In this document: positions 36,703 through 46,477 of the stretch, one piece after another
Position numbering within the stretch: the stretch's first letter is position 1
Layout: every line of letters starts with the position of its first letter
Assembly (NCBI RefSeq): GCF_001294455.1
Contig: NZ_LIKT01000005.1
Location: 176,642-240,641 of the forward strand
DNA length: 64,000 nt
Source of the DNA: Phaeobacter sp. 11ANDIMAR09
GTDB lineage: Bacteria > Pseudomonadota > Alphaproteobacteria > Rhodobacterales > Rhodobacteraceae
Reading direction: 5' to 3'
Notes under the pieces: model-generated
The model's input: the letters and a program-made list of their open reading frames with translations, nothing else
Told to the model about the DNA's origin: nothing
Databases searched by the model: none
Translations under genes and position numbers: made by a program

Positions 36703-36733
36703 TAGATAGAACCTCCAGCAACTAGAGCTTCAA
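36703..36733 (-). promoter_or_regulatory. MerR-type metal-responsive promoter with 19-bp spacer
   Basis: On the minus strand TTGAAG (-35, 36728-36733) and TATCTA (-10, 36703-36708) are separated by 19 bases (36709-36727), the over-long spacer found in MerR-family promoters. The spacer has an imperfect dyad, CTCTAGTTGCTGGAGG, like CadR/PbrR operators. The ATPase start is about 30 bases downstream. Confidence 0.75.
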
Positions 36734-36825
36734 GAGCTTTTTGAGAAAAACTTTTGACCCATTGCCCACCCCAGGCGTTCTACCCAGGGTCAGGGCTGTT
36801 CTGTCCGGTGCGAAAACCGCCAGCC

Positions 36826-37848
36826 TTATCCCGCCATGGCATGGCCCGAAGAGGCCTGCCCCGCTTCACAATAGGCATTGCGTCGCACGGCCTGCGGGCT
36901 GACACCCAGCTGTTTATGAAACCAGCGCGACAGATTGGACCGGGTGCCAAACCCGGTGGCTGCCACGATTTCATAGACATTCATACTGGTATGGGTCAGC
37001 AACTGATGCGCCCGCTCGATCCGCAACATACGATAGGCCGTCTGTGGCCCGCCACCCGTGCGATCCCGGAACCGGCGTTGCAGTTTGCGGGTCGACACCC
37101 CTTGCTGGCGGGCCAACTCGCAGATTGAAATGGGCTCTTCGATATGTTGCTGCATCAGATGCAGGCTTTTTTCGATCAGATTGTCCCCCCCGGCCTTTTG
37201 CAGGATGTCCAGCGTCGCCTTGCTTTGAAACCGCGTATCACCGGCGTCCAGTCCGATGTATTCGCCCAAGGCATCGGCCATAAACTCGCCATGCTCGCGG
37301 CCGATCAGATCCAGCAGCAGGCGCGGAGTGGCCAGCGGGCTGACAGCGGAATGCACTGAATCTGTCAGATGATATTGCGTACCCGCAGCCGCGCTTTTCA
37401 AGGCTTCTTCCTCGGCGGCGGCGGCAAAATTGGAGTGAACGGCCAGCACATGCCCGTCAAACATTCCCGCGTCCCGCAGCAGGAACACCGCGCCCCCCAC
37501 CAGGATCGGCTGACGGCACCGATGCAACAGGGTCTGCAAAGCCGCCCGGTCGCTGTCCTTGACCCGCCACCGCGCCCGGATATCGCCCAAAAATATGCAG
37601 ATGCTGCGCTGCTGGCGGCCAAGGCTGAGATGATTGAAATCGGACAGCCGCAGGATCGACACATCATAGCGTGCGCCTGGAATAACCTCATTGGCAGAGA
37701 GCAGCAGATCGGCAAGCATCTGGCCGGCGCCAGAGCCTGCCTCGTCGGGCAGCAAGATCACCACCCGATTGACATCGGAGATTTCAGTCTTGGCCACGGC
37801 TGAGCAGCGGATGGTCTGGGTGTTGGGAGCTGGGCTTTGGAACGTCAT
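36826..37848 (-). CDS. GlxA-family AraC-type transcriptional regulator
   Basis: A 340-residue regulator with an N-terminal DJ-1/PfpI-like class-I-glutaminase-fold domain (residues about 25-210) and a C-terminal AraC HTH pair (about 235-325). The HTH includes ICELARQQGVSTRKLQRRF and the AraC signature NVYEIVAATGFGTRSNLSRWF. Related proteins (GbdR, SouR, CdhR) sense glycine betaine, sarcosine or carnitine. Here it lies 120 bp after gcvP in the same direction, so it is a candidate activator of the glycine operon. The start at ATG 37848 follows GGAGG; the extension to 37896 has no similarity. Confidence 0.85.
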   Translation of the reverse strand: MTFQSPAPNTQTIRCSAVAKTEISDVNRVVILLPDEAGSGAGQMLADLLLSANEVIPGARYDVSILRLSDFNHLSLGRQQRSICIFLGDIRARWRVKDSDRAALQTLLHRCRQPILVGGAVFLLRDAGMFDGHVLAVHSNFAAAAEEEALKSAAAGTQYHLTDSVHSAVSPLATPRLLLDLIGREHGEFMADALGEYIGLDAGDTRFQSKATLDILQKAGGDNLIEKSLHLMQQHIEEPISICELARQQGVSTRKLQRRFRDRTGGGPQTAYRMLRIERAHQLLTHTSMNVYEIVAATGFGTRSNLSRWFHKQLGVSPQAVRRNAYCEAGQASSGHAMAG

Positions 37849-37968
37849 GTCCGCATCCTCCGATTGTTTGCAGGTCTCCCGGAAAAGAGGAGGCACAGTT
37901 TCAAAGGGAAGTTGGTGCCGCCCCAGGAGAGGAGAGAGAGGGGCGACACCGGTTGGTAGCTTAGGAGA

Positions 37969-40827
37969 TCAGCTGTCGCCGTCTTCCTCGTAGTCCGACA
38001 TCGGCGGACAGGTGCAGATCAGGTTGCGGTCGCCATAGGCGTTGTCCACCCGATTGACGGCCGACCAGTATTTGTCGACGCCAAGGTTGCCGGGAGGGAA
38101 GCAGGCCTGTTCGCGGGTATAGGGACGATCCCATTCCCCCACCAGATCACGCACGGTGTGTGGCGCGTTCTTCAGCGGGTTGTTCTCCGCGTCGATCTTG
38201 CCGTCGATGATGTCCTGCGCTTCCGAACGGATCGACAGCATGGCTTCGCAGAAGCGATCCAACTCATCCTTGGGCTCGGATTCCGTGGGCTCAACCATCA
38301 GCGTACCAGCCACCGGCCAGGACATGGTTGGAGCGTGGAAGCCGCTATCAATCAAACGCTTGGCCACATCATCAACGCTGACGCCGCCTTCATCGTTCAA
38401 CGGACGGGTGTCCAGGATGCATTCATGCGCCACACGACCAGTGGTCGAGGTGTAGAGGATCGGATAGGCATCCTTGAGGCGCGCCGCGATGTAGTTGGCG
38501 TTCAGGATCGCAACCTTGGTTGCCTGGGTCAGGCCGGCGCCCCCCATCAGCAGGATATAGGCCCAGCTGACTGGCAGGATCGACGGCGAGCCAAAGGGCG
38601 CGGCCGAAACCGGCCCAACGGCTGTGCCATACTCGGGATGGCCTGGCAGGTGCTCTTCCAGATGCGCCTTGACGCCGATCGGACCCATGCCGGGGCCGCC
38701 ACCGCCATGCGGAATGCAGAAGGTCTTGTGCAGGTTCAGGTGGCTGACGTCGCCGCCAATCTTGCCAGGCTGGGCCAAGCCCACCATGGCATTCATGTTG
38801 GCACCGTCAATATAGACCTGACCGCCGTGATCATGGGTGATCTGGCAGACTTCCTGCACGGTTTCCTCAAACACACCATGGGTCGAAGGATAGGTGATCA
38901 TGCAGGCCGCAAGATTGTCGGAGTGCTTGTCCGCCTTGGCGCGGAAGTCAGCGACATCAATGTTACCTTCCTCATCCGCGATGACCGGAACAACCTTGTA
39001 ACCAACCATTTGTGCCGAAGCAGGGTTGGTGCCGTGGGCCGAAGTCGGGATCAGGCAGACGTTGCGGTGCGCATCACCGCGCGAAGCGTGGTAGCTGCGG
39101 ATGGTCAGCAGACCGGCATATTCACCCTGCGCCCCCGAGTTGGGCTGCTGGGAGATCGCGTCATAGCCGGTGATCTGGCAGAGCTTGTCATTCAGATCGT
39201 CGATCATCGCGTGGTAACCCTGCGCCTGATCTTCTGGGCAGAAGGGGTGCAGGTTGCCAAACTCAGGCCAGGTGACCGGGATCATCTCGACGGTGGCGTT
39301 CAGCTTCATGGTGCAAGACCCCAGCGGGATCATCGCCCGGTCCAGCGCCAGATCGCGGTCGGCCAGGCGGCGCATGTAGCGGGTGATCTCGGCCTCGGCC
39401 CGGTTCTTATGGAAGATCGGGTGAGTCAGATACTCGCTTTCACGCAGCGCATGCTCAGGCAGACGGTATTGCTTGTTCGAGCTGTCATCCTGCTTGTCGA
39501 TACCAAAGGCACCCCAGACCGCTTCGATGGTCTCAGCGCGGGTCTGCTCATCCAGGCTGATGCCAACCTTGGTTTCACCCACCTTGCGCAGGTTGATACC
39601 ACGGGCCACGGCCGCTTCCATGACGGTCTGCTGCAGCGGGCCAACCGCGACGGTGATGGTGTCAAAGAAGACATCGGGCTCAACAGTGAAACCGTTTTCT
39701 TCCAGACCAGCCGCCAGGCGCGAGGTCTTGCGATGTACCGACTGGGCAATCGCCTTGATGCCATCGGGACCGTGATAGACCGCATACATCGAGGCCATGA
39801 CCGCCAACAGCGCCTGAGCGGTACAGACGTTGGAGTTGGCTTTTTCGCGGCGGATGTGCTGTTCGCGGGTTTGCAGCGCCAGGCGGTAGGCCTTGTTGCC
39901 GCGGCTGTCGATGGAGACACCGATGATCCGGCCGGGCATGGCGCGCTTGAGCTTATCCGTGGTCGCCATATAGGCGGCGTGGGGGCCACCATAGCCCATG
40001 GGAACTCCAAAGCGTTGGGTCGAACCGATGGCAATATCGGCGCCCATTTCACCTGGGGATTTCAGCAGCGCCAGCGACAGGATGTCGGCGGCGACAACAG
40101 CGATGCCTTTGTGGTCGTGCAGCGCTTTGATCTCATCAGTGAAATCGCGCACATGGCCATAGGTGCCGGGATATTGGAAGATCGCGCCAAAGACGGCGCC
40201 GGCATCCAGCTCATCAGGATCGGCAACCACAACGTCGATGCCCAGAGGCTCGGCGCGGGTCTTGATCACGGCGATGGTCTGCGCGTGGCAGTTCTGGTCG
40301 ACAAAGAAGGCAGCGTTGTTTGCCTTGGAGCGCGAACCACGATGCGCCATCGACATGGCTTCGGCGGCGGCGGTGGCCTCGTCCAGAAGCGAGGCATTGG
40401 CGATATCCATACCGGTCAGGTCGCTGACCATGGTCTGGTAGTTCAGCAGTGCTTCTAGGCGGCCCTGGGAGATTTCCGGCTGGTAGGGTGTATAGGCGGT
40501 GTACCAGGCCGGGTTTTCCAGGATGTTGCGCAGGATTGGCGCCGGGGTCGAGGTGCCATAGTAGCCCTGACCGATCAGCGAGGTCAGAACCTTGTTCTGG
40601 CCGGCCACTTCTTTCATGTGGAACAGGGCGTCGCGCTCGGTCATCGCCGGGCCCCAGTCCAGCGGATCTTGCTGGCGGATGGCGGATGGCACGGTGGCGT
40701 CGATCAGATCATCAAGGGTCTTGAAGCCGATCACCTTCAGCATCTCGGCCATTTCAGCCGGAGAGGGGCCGATGTGGCGACGGTTGGCGAAGTCATAGGC
40801 TTCGTAGTCGGTCAGTTTAAAGGCCAT
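37969..40827 (-). CDS. gcvP: Glycine dehydrogenase (aminomethyl-transferring), P-protein
   Basis: A 952-residue PLP enzyme: single-chain P-protein decarboxylating glycine and passing the aminomethyl group to the lipoyl arm of GcvH. The N-terminal half has [10 protein letters not shown] and [12 protein letters not shown]; the C-terminal half has the PLP lysine in [18 protein letters not shown], and [12 protein letters not shown]. The length is that of the fused bacterial alpha2 enzyme, not the two-subunit type. It is the last structural gene of lpd-lipA-agcS-gcvT-gcvH-gcvP; a 111-bp gap to gcvH holds a hairpin and a dispersed repeat. The large plus-strand ORF opposite is a shadow. Confidence 0.97.
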   Translation of the reverse strand: MAFKLTDYEAYDFANRRHIGPSPAEMAEMLKVIGFKTLDDLIDATVPSAIRQQDPLDWGPAMTERDALFHMKEVAGQNKVLTSLIGQGYYGTSTPAPILRNILENPAWYTAYTPYQPEISQGRLEALLNYQTMVSDLTGMDIANASLLDEATAAAEAMSMAHRGSRSKANNAAFFVDQNCHAQTIAVIKTRAEPLGIDVVVADPDELDAGAVFGAIFQYPGTYGHVRDFTDEIKALHDHKGIAVVAADILSLALLKSPGEMGADIAIGSTQRFGVPMGYGGPHAAYMATTDKLKRAMPGRIIGVSIDSRGNKAYRLALQTREQHIRREKANSNVCTAQALLAVMASMYAVYHGPDGIKAIAQSVHRKTSRLAAGLEENGFTVEPDVFFDTITVAVGPLQQTVMEAAVARGINLRKVGETKVGISLDEQTRAETIEAVWGAFGIDKQDDSSNKQYRLPEHALRESEYLTHPIFHKNRAEAEITRYMRRLADRDLALDRAMIPLGSCTMKLNATVEMIPVTWPEFGNLHPFCPEDQAQGYHAMIDDLNDKLCQITGYDAISQQPNSGAQGEYAGLLTIRSYHASRGDAHRNVCLIPTSAHGTNPASAQMVGYKVVPVIADEEGNIDVADFRAKADKHSDNLAACMITYPSTHGVFEETVQEVCQITHDHGGQVYIDGANMNAMVGLAQPGKIGGDVSHLNLHKTFCIPHGGGGPGMGPIGVKAHLEEHLPGHPEYGTAVGPVSAAPFGSPSILPVSWAYILLMGGAGLTQATKVAILNANYIAARLKDAYPILYTSTTGRVAHECILDTRPLNDEGGVSVDDVAKRLIDSGFHAPTMSWPVAGTLMVEPTESEPKDELDRFCEAMLSIRSEAQDIIDGKIDAENNPLKNAPHTVRDLVGEWDRPYTREQACFPPGNLGVDKYWSAVNRVDNAYGDRNLICTCPPMSDYEEDGDS

Positions 40828-40874
40828 TTGCGGCGCTCCTATGGAAAGGGAACAACCAGCCGGATCTGTCGGAG

Positions 40875-40929
40875 CCTCCGGCGGGAATATTTAGAGAAAG
40901 ATGATAAGGCGGGGCCGGAGGGACCGGCC
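40875..40929. repeat. Dispersed CCTCCGGCGGGAATATTT repeat with adjacent hairpin
   Basis: GCCTCCGGCGGGAATATTT (40875-40893) is followed by AGAGAAAGATGAT and by the hairpin GGGGCCGG (40913-40920)/CCGGCCCC (40924-40931). A near-identical core lies at 27183-27201 on the other strand, and a related one near 27083. It sits inside the gcv operon between gcvH and gcvP, so it is transcribed. Confidence 0.6.
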
Positions 40930-40938
40930 CCGGCAACA

Positions 40939-41304
40939 TCAACCGATCAGGGCTTTGTAGCCATCCAGGTCCATCAGCTCTTCCAGCTGGGCAGCATCTG
41001 CCAGTTTGATCTTGTAGATCCAGGCATCGCCTTCGGGGCTCTCGTTCAGAGCGCCGGGGTTGTCGGCCAGCGCTTCGTTGGCCTCAACCACTTCGCCATC
41101 CAGCGGCGCGTAGATTTCCGAGGCTGCCTTGACGGATTCAATAACGCCGATCTCATCGCCTTTTTCAAAATCGTCGCCGGCTTCTTTCTGCTCGACAAAG
41201 ACGATCTCGCCCAGCTGGTCAGCGGCGTGCTGGGTGATGCCCACAGTGGCAATATCCCCTTCAACAGTGACCCATTCGTGCTCTTCGGAATAATAGGTGG
41301 TCAT
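40939..41304 (-). CDS. gcvH: Glycine cleavage system H protein
   Basis: A 121-residue lipoyl-carrier. The lipoate attachment Lys59 lies in GVIESVKAASEIYAP, and the fold-defining EEHEWV N-terminus and VEANEALADNPGALNESP block are present. It shuttles the aminomethyl group from GcvP to GcvT and electrons to dihydrolipoyl dehydrogenase. Because the lpd and lipA genes are in the same operon, its lipoyl group may be made and re-oxidised by its neighbours. ATG 41304 is preceded by GAGGAGAG. Confidence 0.97.
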   Translation of the reverse strand: MTTYYSEEHEWVTVEGDIATVGITQHAADQLGEIVFVEQKEAGDDFEKGDEIGVIESVKAASEIYAPLDGEVVEANEALADNPGALNESPEGDAWIYKIKLADAAQLEELMDLDGYKALIG

Positions 41305-41335
41305 AGCAGACTCTCCTCGTATCTTATCGTTTGAC

Positions 41336-42433
41336 TTAGCGTTTGTAGTTCTGGGTCACGAAGGGCAGCGCGACGATTTCCGCCGGCTGGGCCTTGCCCC
41401 GGATGATCAGATTGACCTTTTCGCCGGGCTGGCCGTGACCTGCCGCGACATAGCCCATGGCAACGGGGGCACCCACGGTGGGACCAAAGCCGCCCGAGGT
41501 GATGGCACCGATGGTGTTGCCGTCAGCGCATTGCACTTCGACACCCTGGCGCGCAGGGGCACGGCCTTCCGGCTTGATGCCGACCAGCTTGCGGGCTGCT
41601 CCCTCGGCCAGTTCTTTCTGGATGCGGGCGGCACCGGGGAAGCCACCTTCCTCTTTGCGGCGCTTTTGCATCGCCCAGGTCAGCGAGGCCTCGACGGGTG
41701 TGGTGTCGTTGTCGATGTCATTGCCATATAGGCAAAGGCCAGCCTCAAGCCGCAGGGAGTCGCGGGCCCCCAGACCTGCGGGCTCACACTCGTCATGGGC
41801 CAGGAAAGCACGGGTGATCTCAACCGCTTTGTCTTCGGGGATCGAGATTTCATAGCCGTCTTCGCCGGTGTAGCCGAGGCGGGAGATGCGGCATTCGACA
41901 CCCTTGATGTCCGCCACCAGGGTTTCCATGAATTTCATATCACGGGCAGCGGGGCACAGATCACCCACAACGTTTTCCGCCGAAGGACCCTGAACAGCCA
42001 CCAAGGCGCGATCAAAGATCTCGGTCACTTCGACGCCCTCGAGGTGCTTGGCCATATGCGGGATGTCCTGGTGACGCATGGAAGCATTGACCACGACAAA
42101 GAAATGATCACCGGCATTGGAGACAATCAGGTCATCCATGATGCCGCCATTGTCATTGGTGAAGAATGTGTAGCGGGCCTTGCCTTCTTTCAGCGTAGTA
42201 AAGGCAGAGGGCGCGATCTTTTCCAGCTGGGCGGCAACATCATCGCCCTTCAGGATCACTTGCCCCATATGGGAGACATCAAACAGGCCTGCTTTTTCGC
42301 GGCATTGCTTGTGCTCACCCATGATGCCCATGGGATACTGCACCGGCATTTCCCAGCCGGCAAAATCAACCATCTTGCCGCCAAGTTCGACGTGCAGATC
42401 ATAAAGCGGAGTGCGTTTAGGTGCGTCGGTCAT
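41336..42433 (-). CDS. gcvT: Aminomethyltransferase, glycine cleavage T protein
   Basis: A 365-residue THF-dependent enzyme releasing ammonia and forming 5,10-methylene-THF. Conserved features: PLYDLHVELGGKMVDFAGWEMPVQY, the AGLFDVSHMGQ catalytic-folate block, YTGEDGYEIS, and the C-terminal LVGIKPEGRAPARQGVEV and GGFGPTVGAPVAMGYV. Gene order T-H-P is typical. A strong hairpin (42470-42492) lies between it and the symporter gene. Confidence 0.96.
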   Translation of the reverse strand: MTDAPKRTPLYDLHVELGGKMVDFAGWEMPVQYPMGIMGEHKQCREKAGLFDVSHMGQVILKGDDVAAQLEKIAPSAFTTLKEGKARYTFFTNDNGGIMDDLIVSNAGDHFFVVVNASMRHQDIPHMAKHLEGVEVTEIFDRALVAVQGPSAENVVGDLCPAARDMKFMETLVADIKGVECRISRLGYTGEDGYEISIPEDKAVEITRAFLAHDECEPAGLGARDSLRLEAGLCLYGNDIDNDTTPVEASLTWAMQKRRKEEGGFPGAARIQKELAEGAARKLVGIKPEGRAPARQGVEVQCADGNTIGAITSGGFGPTVGAPVAMGYVAAGHGQPGEKVNLIIRGKAQPAEIVALPFVTQNYKR

Positions 42434-42469
42434 CCTGTGCAGCCTTTTACTAGAGGTGTGATAGGGGGT

Positions 42470-42492
42470 GGAGGGCGCAGGCTGCGCCCTCC
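42470..42492. promoter_or_regulatory. Strong hairpin between symporter and gcvT genes
   Basis: GGAGGGCGCA (42470-42479) pairs perfectly with TGCGCCCTCC (42483-42492) across a three-base loop. On the transcribed (minus) strand it is not followed by a T-run, so it more likely adjusts mRNA stability or partial read-through between the agcS and gcvT genes than terminates. Confidence 0.5.
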
Positions 42493-42501
42493 GGTTTTGG
42501 T

Positions 42502-43920
42502 TTATTCGCTTGCCTTATAGCCAGGCTCTTCCGACTGGCCGTTGGTTGCAAAGAACTCTTTGGTTACTTTGAAGACAACCGGGCTCAGCAGGGCCAGGGC
42601 GATCAGGTTTGGCAGCGCCATCATGGCATTCAGCGTATCCGCCAGCAGCCAGATAAAGCCGAGGTCAGCGGTGGCACCAAAGTAGATGGCGACGATCCAC
42701 AACAGACGGTAAGGCAACATCACCTTAACACCAAACAGGAACTCCATGCATTTCTCACCATAGTAGGACCAGCCCAGGATGGTGGTGAAAGCAAAGATCG
42801 ACAGGGCCACAGCGATGAAGTAACCGCCAAAGCCGGGCAGCGAAGTCTCAAAGGCCAGCGAGGTCAGAGCCGCGCCAGAGATTGCCGAGAAGCCTTCTTT
42901 GTCGCCATTGGCCAGGAAGTCCGCCACGGCCACATCCAAAGCGCCTGAGGCAATGATGGCCAGACCGGTGATCGAGCAAACGATGATGGTATCGATAAAG
43001 GTCCCCAGCATCGCGATCAGACCCTGGTTTACCGGGCCTTTGGTCTCAGCGGCGGCATGCGCGATCGGCGCGGAACCAAGGCCGGCTTCGTTCGAGAAGA
43101 CGCCACGGGCCACACCAAAGCGGATTGCCAACCAAACGGCTGCACCAGCTGCGCCACCTTTGGCCGCCCAGGGTGTAAAGGCGTAGGTAAAGACCTGGCC
43201 CAGAGCATCCCCTAGGGCACCGATGTTCAGCACCAGAACCACAATACCTGCAGTGATGTAGCCAACCGCCATGACTGGCACCAATTTACCGGCAACGTTA
43301 CCGATGCGGGTAATGCCACCCAGGATCACCGCTGCGGTCAAGGCCATCAGCGCAACACCCGAGATCCATGTTGGGATGGAGAAGTTCACTTCCAGAACCT
43401 GTGCAACACCGTTGGCCTGTACGCCATTGCCGATGCCAAAGGCTGCAACGCCGCCAAAGATCGCAAAGAGCACACCCAGCCAAGCCCATTTCGACCCCAG
43501 ACCGTTCTTGATGTAATACATCGGGCCGCCGACGTAGTTGCCCTCTTCGTCCTTCTCGCGGTATTTCACCGCCAGAACGGCTTCGCAGAATTTGGTCGCC
43601 ATGCCGACCAATGCGGTCATCCACATCCAGAACAGCGCGCCAGGGCCACCCAGGAAGACCGCGGTGGCAACACCGGCGATGTTACCGGTCCCGATGGTGG
43701 CGGACAGGGCCGTCATCAGCGCGTTAAAAGGCGAAATCTGGCCTTCGCCAGCACCTTCGCGACCTTTGAACATCAGACCAAAGCCCATGCCCAGTTTACG
43801 GATCGGCATGACTTTCAGGCCGACCTGCAGGAACAGGCCAACGCCGAGGATGAGCACCAGCATTGGCGGCCCCCAAACGACTCCGTTCACCCATCCTACA
43901 AAATTACTTAACGCTTCCAT
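42502..43920 (-). CDS. Alanine/glycine:cation symporter (AGCS family)
   Basis: A 472-residue inner-membrane Na+ (or H+)-coupled amino-acid importer. The AGCS signature is seen in FNALMTALSATIGTGNIAGVATA and GGPGALFWMWMTALVGMATKF. Other family features are RFGVARGVFSNEAGLGSAPIAHAAA and eleven or so hydrophobic helices. Placed between lipA and gcvT, it should supply glycine (and alanine) to the cleavage enzymes. The gap to lipA is 25 bp. Confidence 0.95.
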   Translation of the reverse strand: MEALSNFVGWVNGVVWGPPMLVLILGVGLFLQVGLKVMPIRKLGMGFGLMFKGREGAGEGQISPFNALMTALSATIGTGNIAGVATAVFLGGPGALFWMWMTALVGMATKFCEAVLAVKYREKDEEGNYVGGPMYYIKNGLGSKWAWLGVLFAIFGGVAAFGIGNGVQANGVAQVLEVNFSIPTWISGVALMALTAAVILGGITRIGNVAGKLVPVMAVGYITAGIVVLVLNIGALGDALGQVFTYAFTPWAAKGGAAGAAVWLAIRFGVARGVFSNEAGLGSAPIAHAAAETKGPVNQGLIAMLGTFIDTIIVCSITGLAIIASGALDVAVADFLANGDKEGFSAISGAALTSLAFETSLPGFGGYFIAVALSIFAFTTILGWSYYGEKCMEFLFGVKVMLPYRLLWIVAIYFGATADLGFIWLLADTLNAMMALPNLIALALLSPVVFKVTKEFFATNGQSEEPGYKASE

Positions 43921-43945
43921 GGTTTCCCTCCCAATGCGTTACGGT

Positions 43946-44893
43946 TCAAACACTCTCGACCAGCGCCCGATCCCGGGCCTGTTTGAGAGCGGCAAAATCT
44001 TCGTCCGCGTGGAACGACGAGCGTGTCAGCGCAGTGGCAGACACCCCCAAAAAGCCCTTGTTGCGGGCGATCTGTTCCAGTTGTTCGAATTCCTCCGGCG
44101 ACCAGAAACGGTCGATCGGGTGATGCTTTGGCGTGGGCTGCAGATATTGGCCCACGGTTAGAAAATCGACATTCGCCGCGCGCAGGTCATCCATGACCTG
44201 ACGCACGTCGCTCATACTCTCCCCAAGGCCAACCATCAGGCCCGACTTGGTAAACAGCGACGGATTCGCCCGTTTGGCGTCATCCAGCAGGCGCAGCGAA
44301 GTATAGTAGCGCGCGCCGGGGCGCACGGTGGCATAGAGATGTGGCACAGTTTCCAGATTGTGGTTGAACACATCCGGAGCGGCCTCAAATACCGCTTGCG
44401 CCGCCGCGCCTTTGCCCAGGAAATCCGGGGTCAGGACTTCGACAGTTGTGTTTGGGTTCTGGTGGCGGACCGCGCGAATGGTCTGGGCAATATGTTCGGC
44501 CCCACCGTCCTGCAGATCGTCGCGATCCACAGAGGTGATCACAACATGGCGCAGCCCCAGCTTCTTGACCGCCTGGGCCACGCGACCCGGCTCAAAGGCA
44601 TCCAACGCATCAGGGCGCCCCGTCATCACATTGCAAAAGGAACAGCCACGGGTGCAGATCTCGCCCATGATCATCATGGTGGCGTGTTTCTTGGACCAGC
44701 ATTCGCCGATATTGGGGCAAGAGGCCTCTTCGCAGACTGTGGAGAGGTCATGATCGCGCATCAGGCGGCGGGTTTCGTAATACTCGGCGCTTTCGATCTT
44801 TTTCTTACGAATCCACTTGGGCTTGCGCGGGATCACGCTGTCTGCCTTCTTTGCCTTTTCGGGATGGCGTAGGCGGGGAGCTTGTACATTCAT
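43946..44893 (-). CDS. lipA: Lipoyl synthase
   Basis: A 315-residue radical SAM enzyme inserting two sulfurs into protein-bound octanoyl groups. The auxiliary cluster cysteines are Cys54, Cys59 and Cys65 ([12 protein letters not shown]). The radical-SAM cluster is Cys80, Cys84 and Cys87 (CTRGCSFC), and the family TGRPDALD block is present. The C-terminal RSSYHA-type end reads RSSFHADE. Location in a glycine cleavage operon rather than near lipB or pyruvate dehydrogenase genes is unusual; it may serve lipoylation of GcvH, directly supporting the adjacent genes. ATG 44893 follows GGAGGTTACCCC. Confidence 0.95.
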   Translation of the reverse strand: MNVQAPRLRHPEKAKKADSVIPRKPKWIRKKKIESAEYYETRRLMRDHDLSTVCEEASCPNIGECWSKKHATMMIMGEICTRGCSFCNVMTGRPDALDAFEPGRVAQAVKKLGLRHVVITSVDRDDLQDGGAEHIAQTIRAVRHQNPNTTVEVLTPDFLGKGAAAQAVFEAAPDVFNHNLETVPHLYATVRPGARYYTSLRLLDDAKRANPSLFTKSGLMVGLGESMSDVRQVMDDLRAANVDFLTVGQYLQPTPKHHPIDRFWSPEEFEQLEQIARNKGFLGVSATALTRSSFHADEDFAALKQARDRALVESV

Positions 44894-44919
44894 TGGGGTA
44901 ACCTCCTCAGGCTGCGTCC

Positions 44920-46302
44920 TTAGGCGTGAATCGCGCGGTCCATGGCATCCAGGCAGGCTTCCTTCACCGCTTCCGCCATCGAAGGATGTGCGTGACAGCT
45001 GGCAGCGACCTCCTGAACCGTGAGACCTTTGGTCATGGCCAGAACCAGCTCTGCGATCAGATCACCCCCATGGGCACCACAAAGATGCGCTCCGAGGATC
45101 TTCCCCTCCATGTCCGCCAGCACCTTGACCGCGCCGTCGGTTTCCCCACTGGAACGGGCACGGGAGTTGGCCATAAAGGAGAATTTGCCAACCTTATACT
45201 CTGTGCCAGCTTCTTTCAGCGCCTCTTCGGTCACACCAACCGAGGCCACTTCGGGGTCGGTGTAAACCACGCCGGGCACGGTGCCGTAGTCGACATGCCC
45301 GTGCTCACCTGCCAGCATTTCGACACAGGCTACTCCGTCTTCCTCGGCTTTATGCGCCAGCATCGGGCCGGGCACACAATCGCCAATGGCATAGATGCCG
45401 GGCACCGATGTCTGGAAAGTCTCGTCCACCTCAATAACGCCACGCGCTGTCACCGAGACACCCAGAGCTTCCAACCCCAGACCACGGGTGACCGGACGCC
45501 GACCGATGGCAATCAACACCTTGTCAGCCTCAAGCTGCTCGATCTTATATTTGCCAACGCGCTCCAGCGTTAGCGACAGACCTGCATCTGTCTTTTCAAT
45601 GGACTGCAAGGCCCGCCCCAGCTGGAACTTCAGTCCCTTCTTGCTGAGCGCACGCTGCGCCAGTTTGGCAATCTCGCCATCGATACCCGGCAGCACCCGG
45701 TCGAGATATTCGACGACCGTCACCTTCGCGCCCAGACGTGACCAGACCTGACCTAATTCAAGCCCGATCACGCCGGCGCCAACCACCACCAAATGCTCAG
45801 GCACGGAGGAAAGCTCCAAAGCGCCGGTACTGGTCAGCACGTCCACCTCGTCGATCTCCACGCCAGGGAGGGGCGTGGGTTCAGACCCGGTGGCAATGAG
45901 AATGTTCTTTGTTTCGATGACCTGATCGCCGACCTGCACCTGACCTGGGGCGGGAATGCTGGCCCAGCCTTCAATCAGCGCGACACCGTTCTTTTTGAAC
46001 AGAAAGGCAATGCCTTTGGTTAGATCGCCAACGATCTTTTCCTTGCGCCCCATCATCGCAGGGACATCTACACTGGCTCCTTCAACGGAAACACCATGAC
46101 CCGCAAGATGGGAAAGCTCGGCATATTTGCCCGAGGAGGTCAGCAACGCCTTCGATGGGATACACCCCACGTTGAGGCAGGTACCGCCCAGTGCGCCACG
46201 GCCTTCGACACAGGCAACCTTCAATCCCAGCTGAGCAGCCCGGATTGCCGCGACATAGCCACCAGGACCACCACCGATTACCACCAGATCAAAGCTGCTC
46301 AT
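44920..46302 (-). CDS. lpdA: Dihydrolipoyl dehydrogenase (L-protein)
   Basis: A 460-residue FAD disulfide oxidoreductase. FAD-binding [10 protein letters not shown]; redox-active Cys42/Cys47 ([12 protein letters not shown]); NAD-binding [10 protein letters not shown]; and the C-terminal catalytic His-Glu in [14 protein letters not shown]. It re-oxidises the dihydrolipoyl group of GcvH. Start chosen at ATG 46302 ([11 protein letters not shown]) with GGGAGGGG upstream; the longer frame to 46338 lies in the regulatory region. First gene of the glycine operon, divergent from an XRE-cupin regulator. Confidence 0.95.
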   Translation of the reverse strand: MSSFDLVVIGGGPGGYVAAIRAAQLGLKVACVEGRGALGGTCLNVGCIPSKALLTSSGKYAELSHLAGHGVSVEGASVDVPAMMGRKEKIVGDLTKGIAFLFKKNGVALIEGWASIPAPGQVQVGDQVIETKNILIATGSEPTPLPGVEIDEVDVLTSTGALELSSVPEHLVVVGAGVIGLELGQVWSRLGAKVTVVEYLDRVLPGIDGEIAKLAQRALSKKGLKFQLGRALQSIEKTDAGLSLTLERVGKYKIEQLEADKVLIAIGRRPVTRGLGLEALGVSVTARGVIEVDETFQTSVPGIYAIGDCVPGPMLAHKAEEDGVACVEMLAGEHGHVDYGTVPGVVYTDPEVASVGVTEEALKEAGTEYKVGKFSFMANSRARSSGETDGAVKVLADMEGKILGAHLCGAHGGDLIAELVLAMTKGLTVQEVAASCHAHPSMAEAVKEACLDAMDRAIHA

Positions 46303-46338
46303 CCGTTTCCCCTCCCAGAGCGACATGTTCTCAAACAT

Positions 46339-46477
46339 GAATGTATGCGCCTGTATGCGGCGTTATGTTCGTTTAGGAAACTTTTCCCCTTTAATCAACA
46401 AAAGATCTCGTGTGGAAATTTTGACTGCCGAATACATCAAAGCTAAGGTTCAGTCGCAACAGGAGAAATCGCAAAAA
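46339..46477. promoter_or_regulatory. Divergent control region between lpdA and the XRE-cupin regulator
   Basis: Two direct repeats TGTATGCG (46342-46349 and 46352-46359), exactly 10 bp apart, and an 11-bp palindrome GTTTAGGAAAC (46371-46381) lie in the shared promoter region. A related palindrome, GTTTCC-AGCA-GGAAAC, lies at 47092-47107 just behind the regulator gene. Such sites are candidate operators for the adjacent regulator (inference). Confidence 0.5.

Noticed and set aside
38158..40458. A 766-codon plus-strand frame opposite gcvP
   Set aside because: It is the antisense shadow of a highly expressed GC-rich gene; its translation is low-complexity (His/Arg/Gly/Asp rich) and has no domain.
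42434..42501. Glycine riboswitch upstream of gcvT
   Set aside because: The gap between the symporter and gcvT genes is only 68 bp and holds a simple hairpin; the conserved tandem aptamer cannot fit. The 139-bp divergent region upstream of lpdA also shows no aptamer-like fold by eye.
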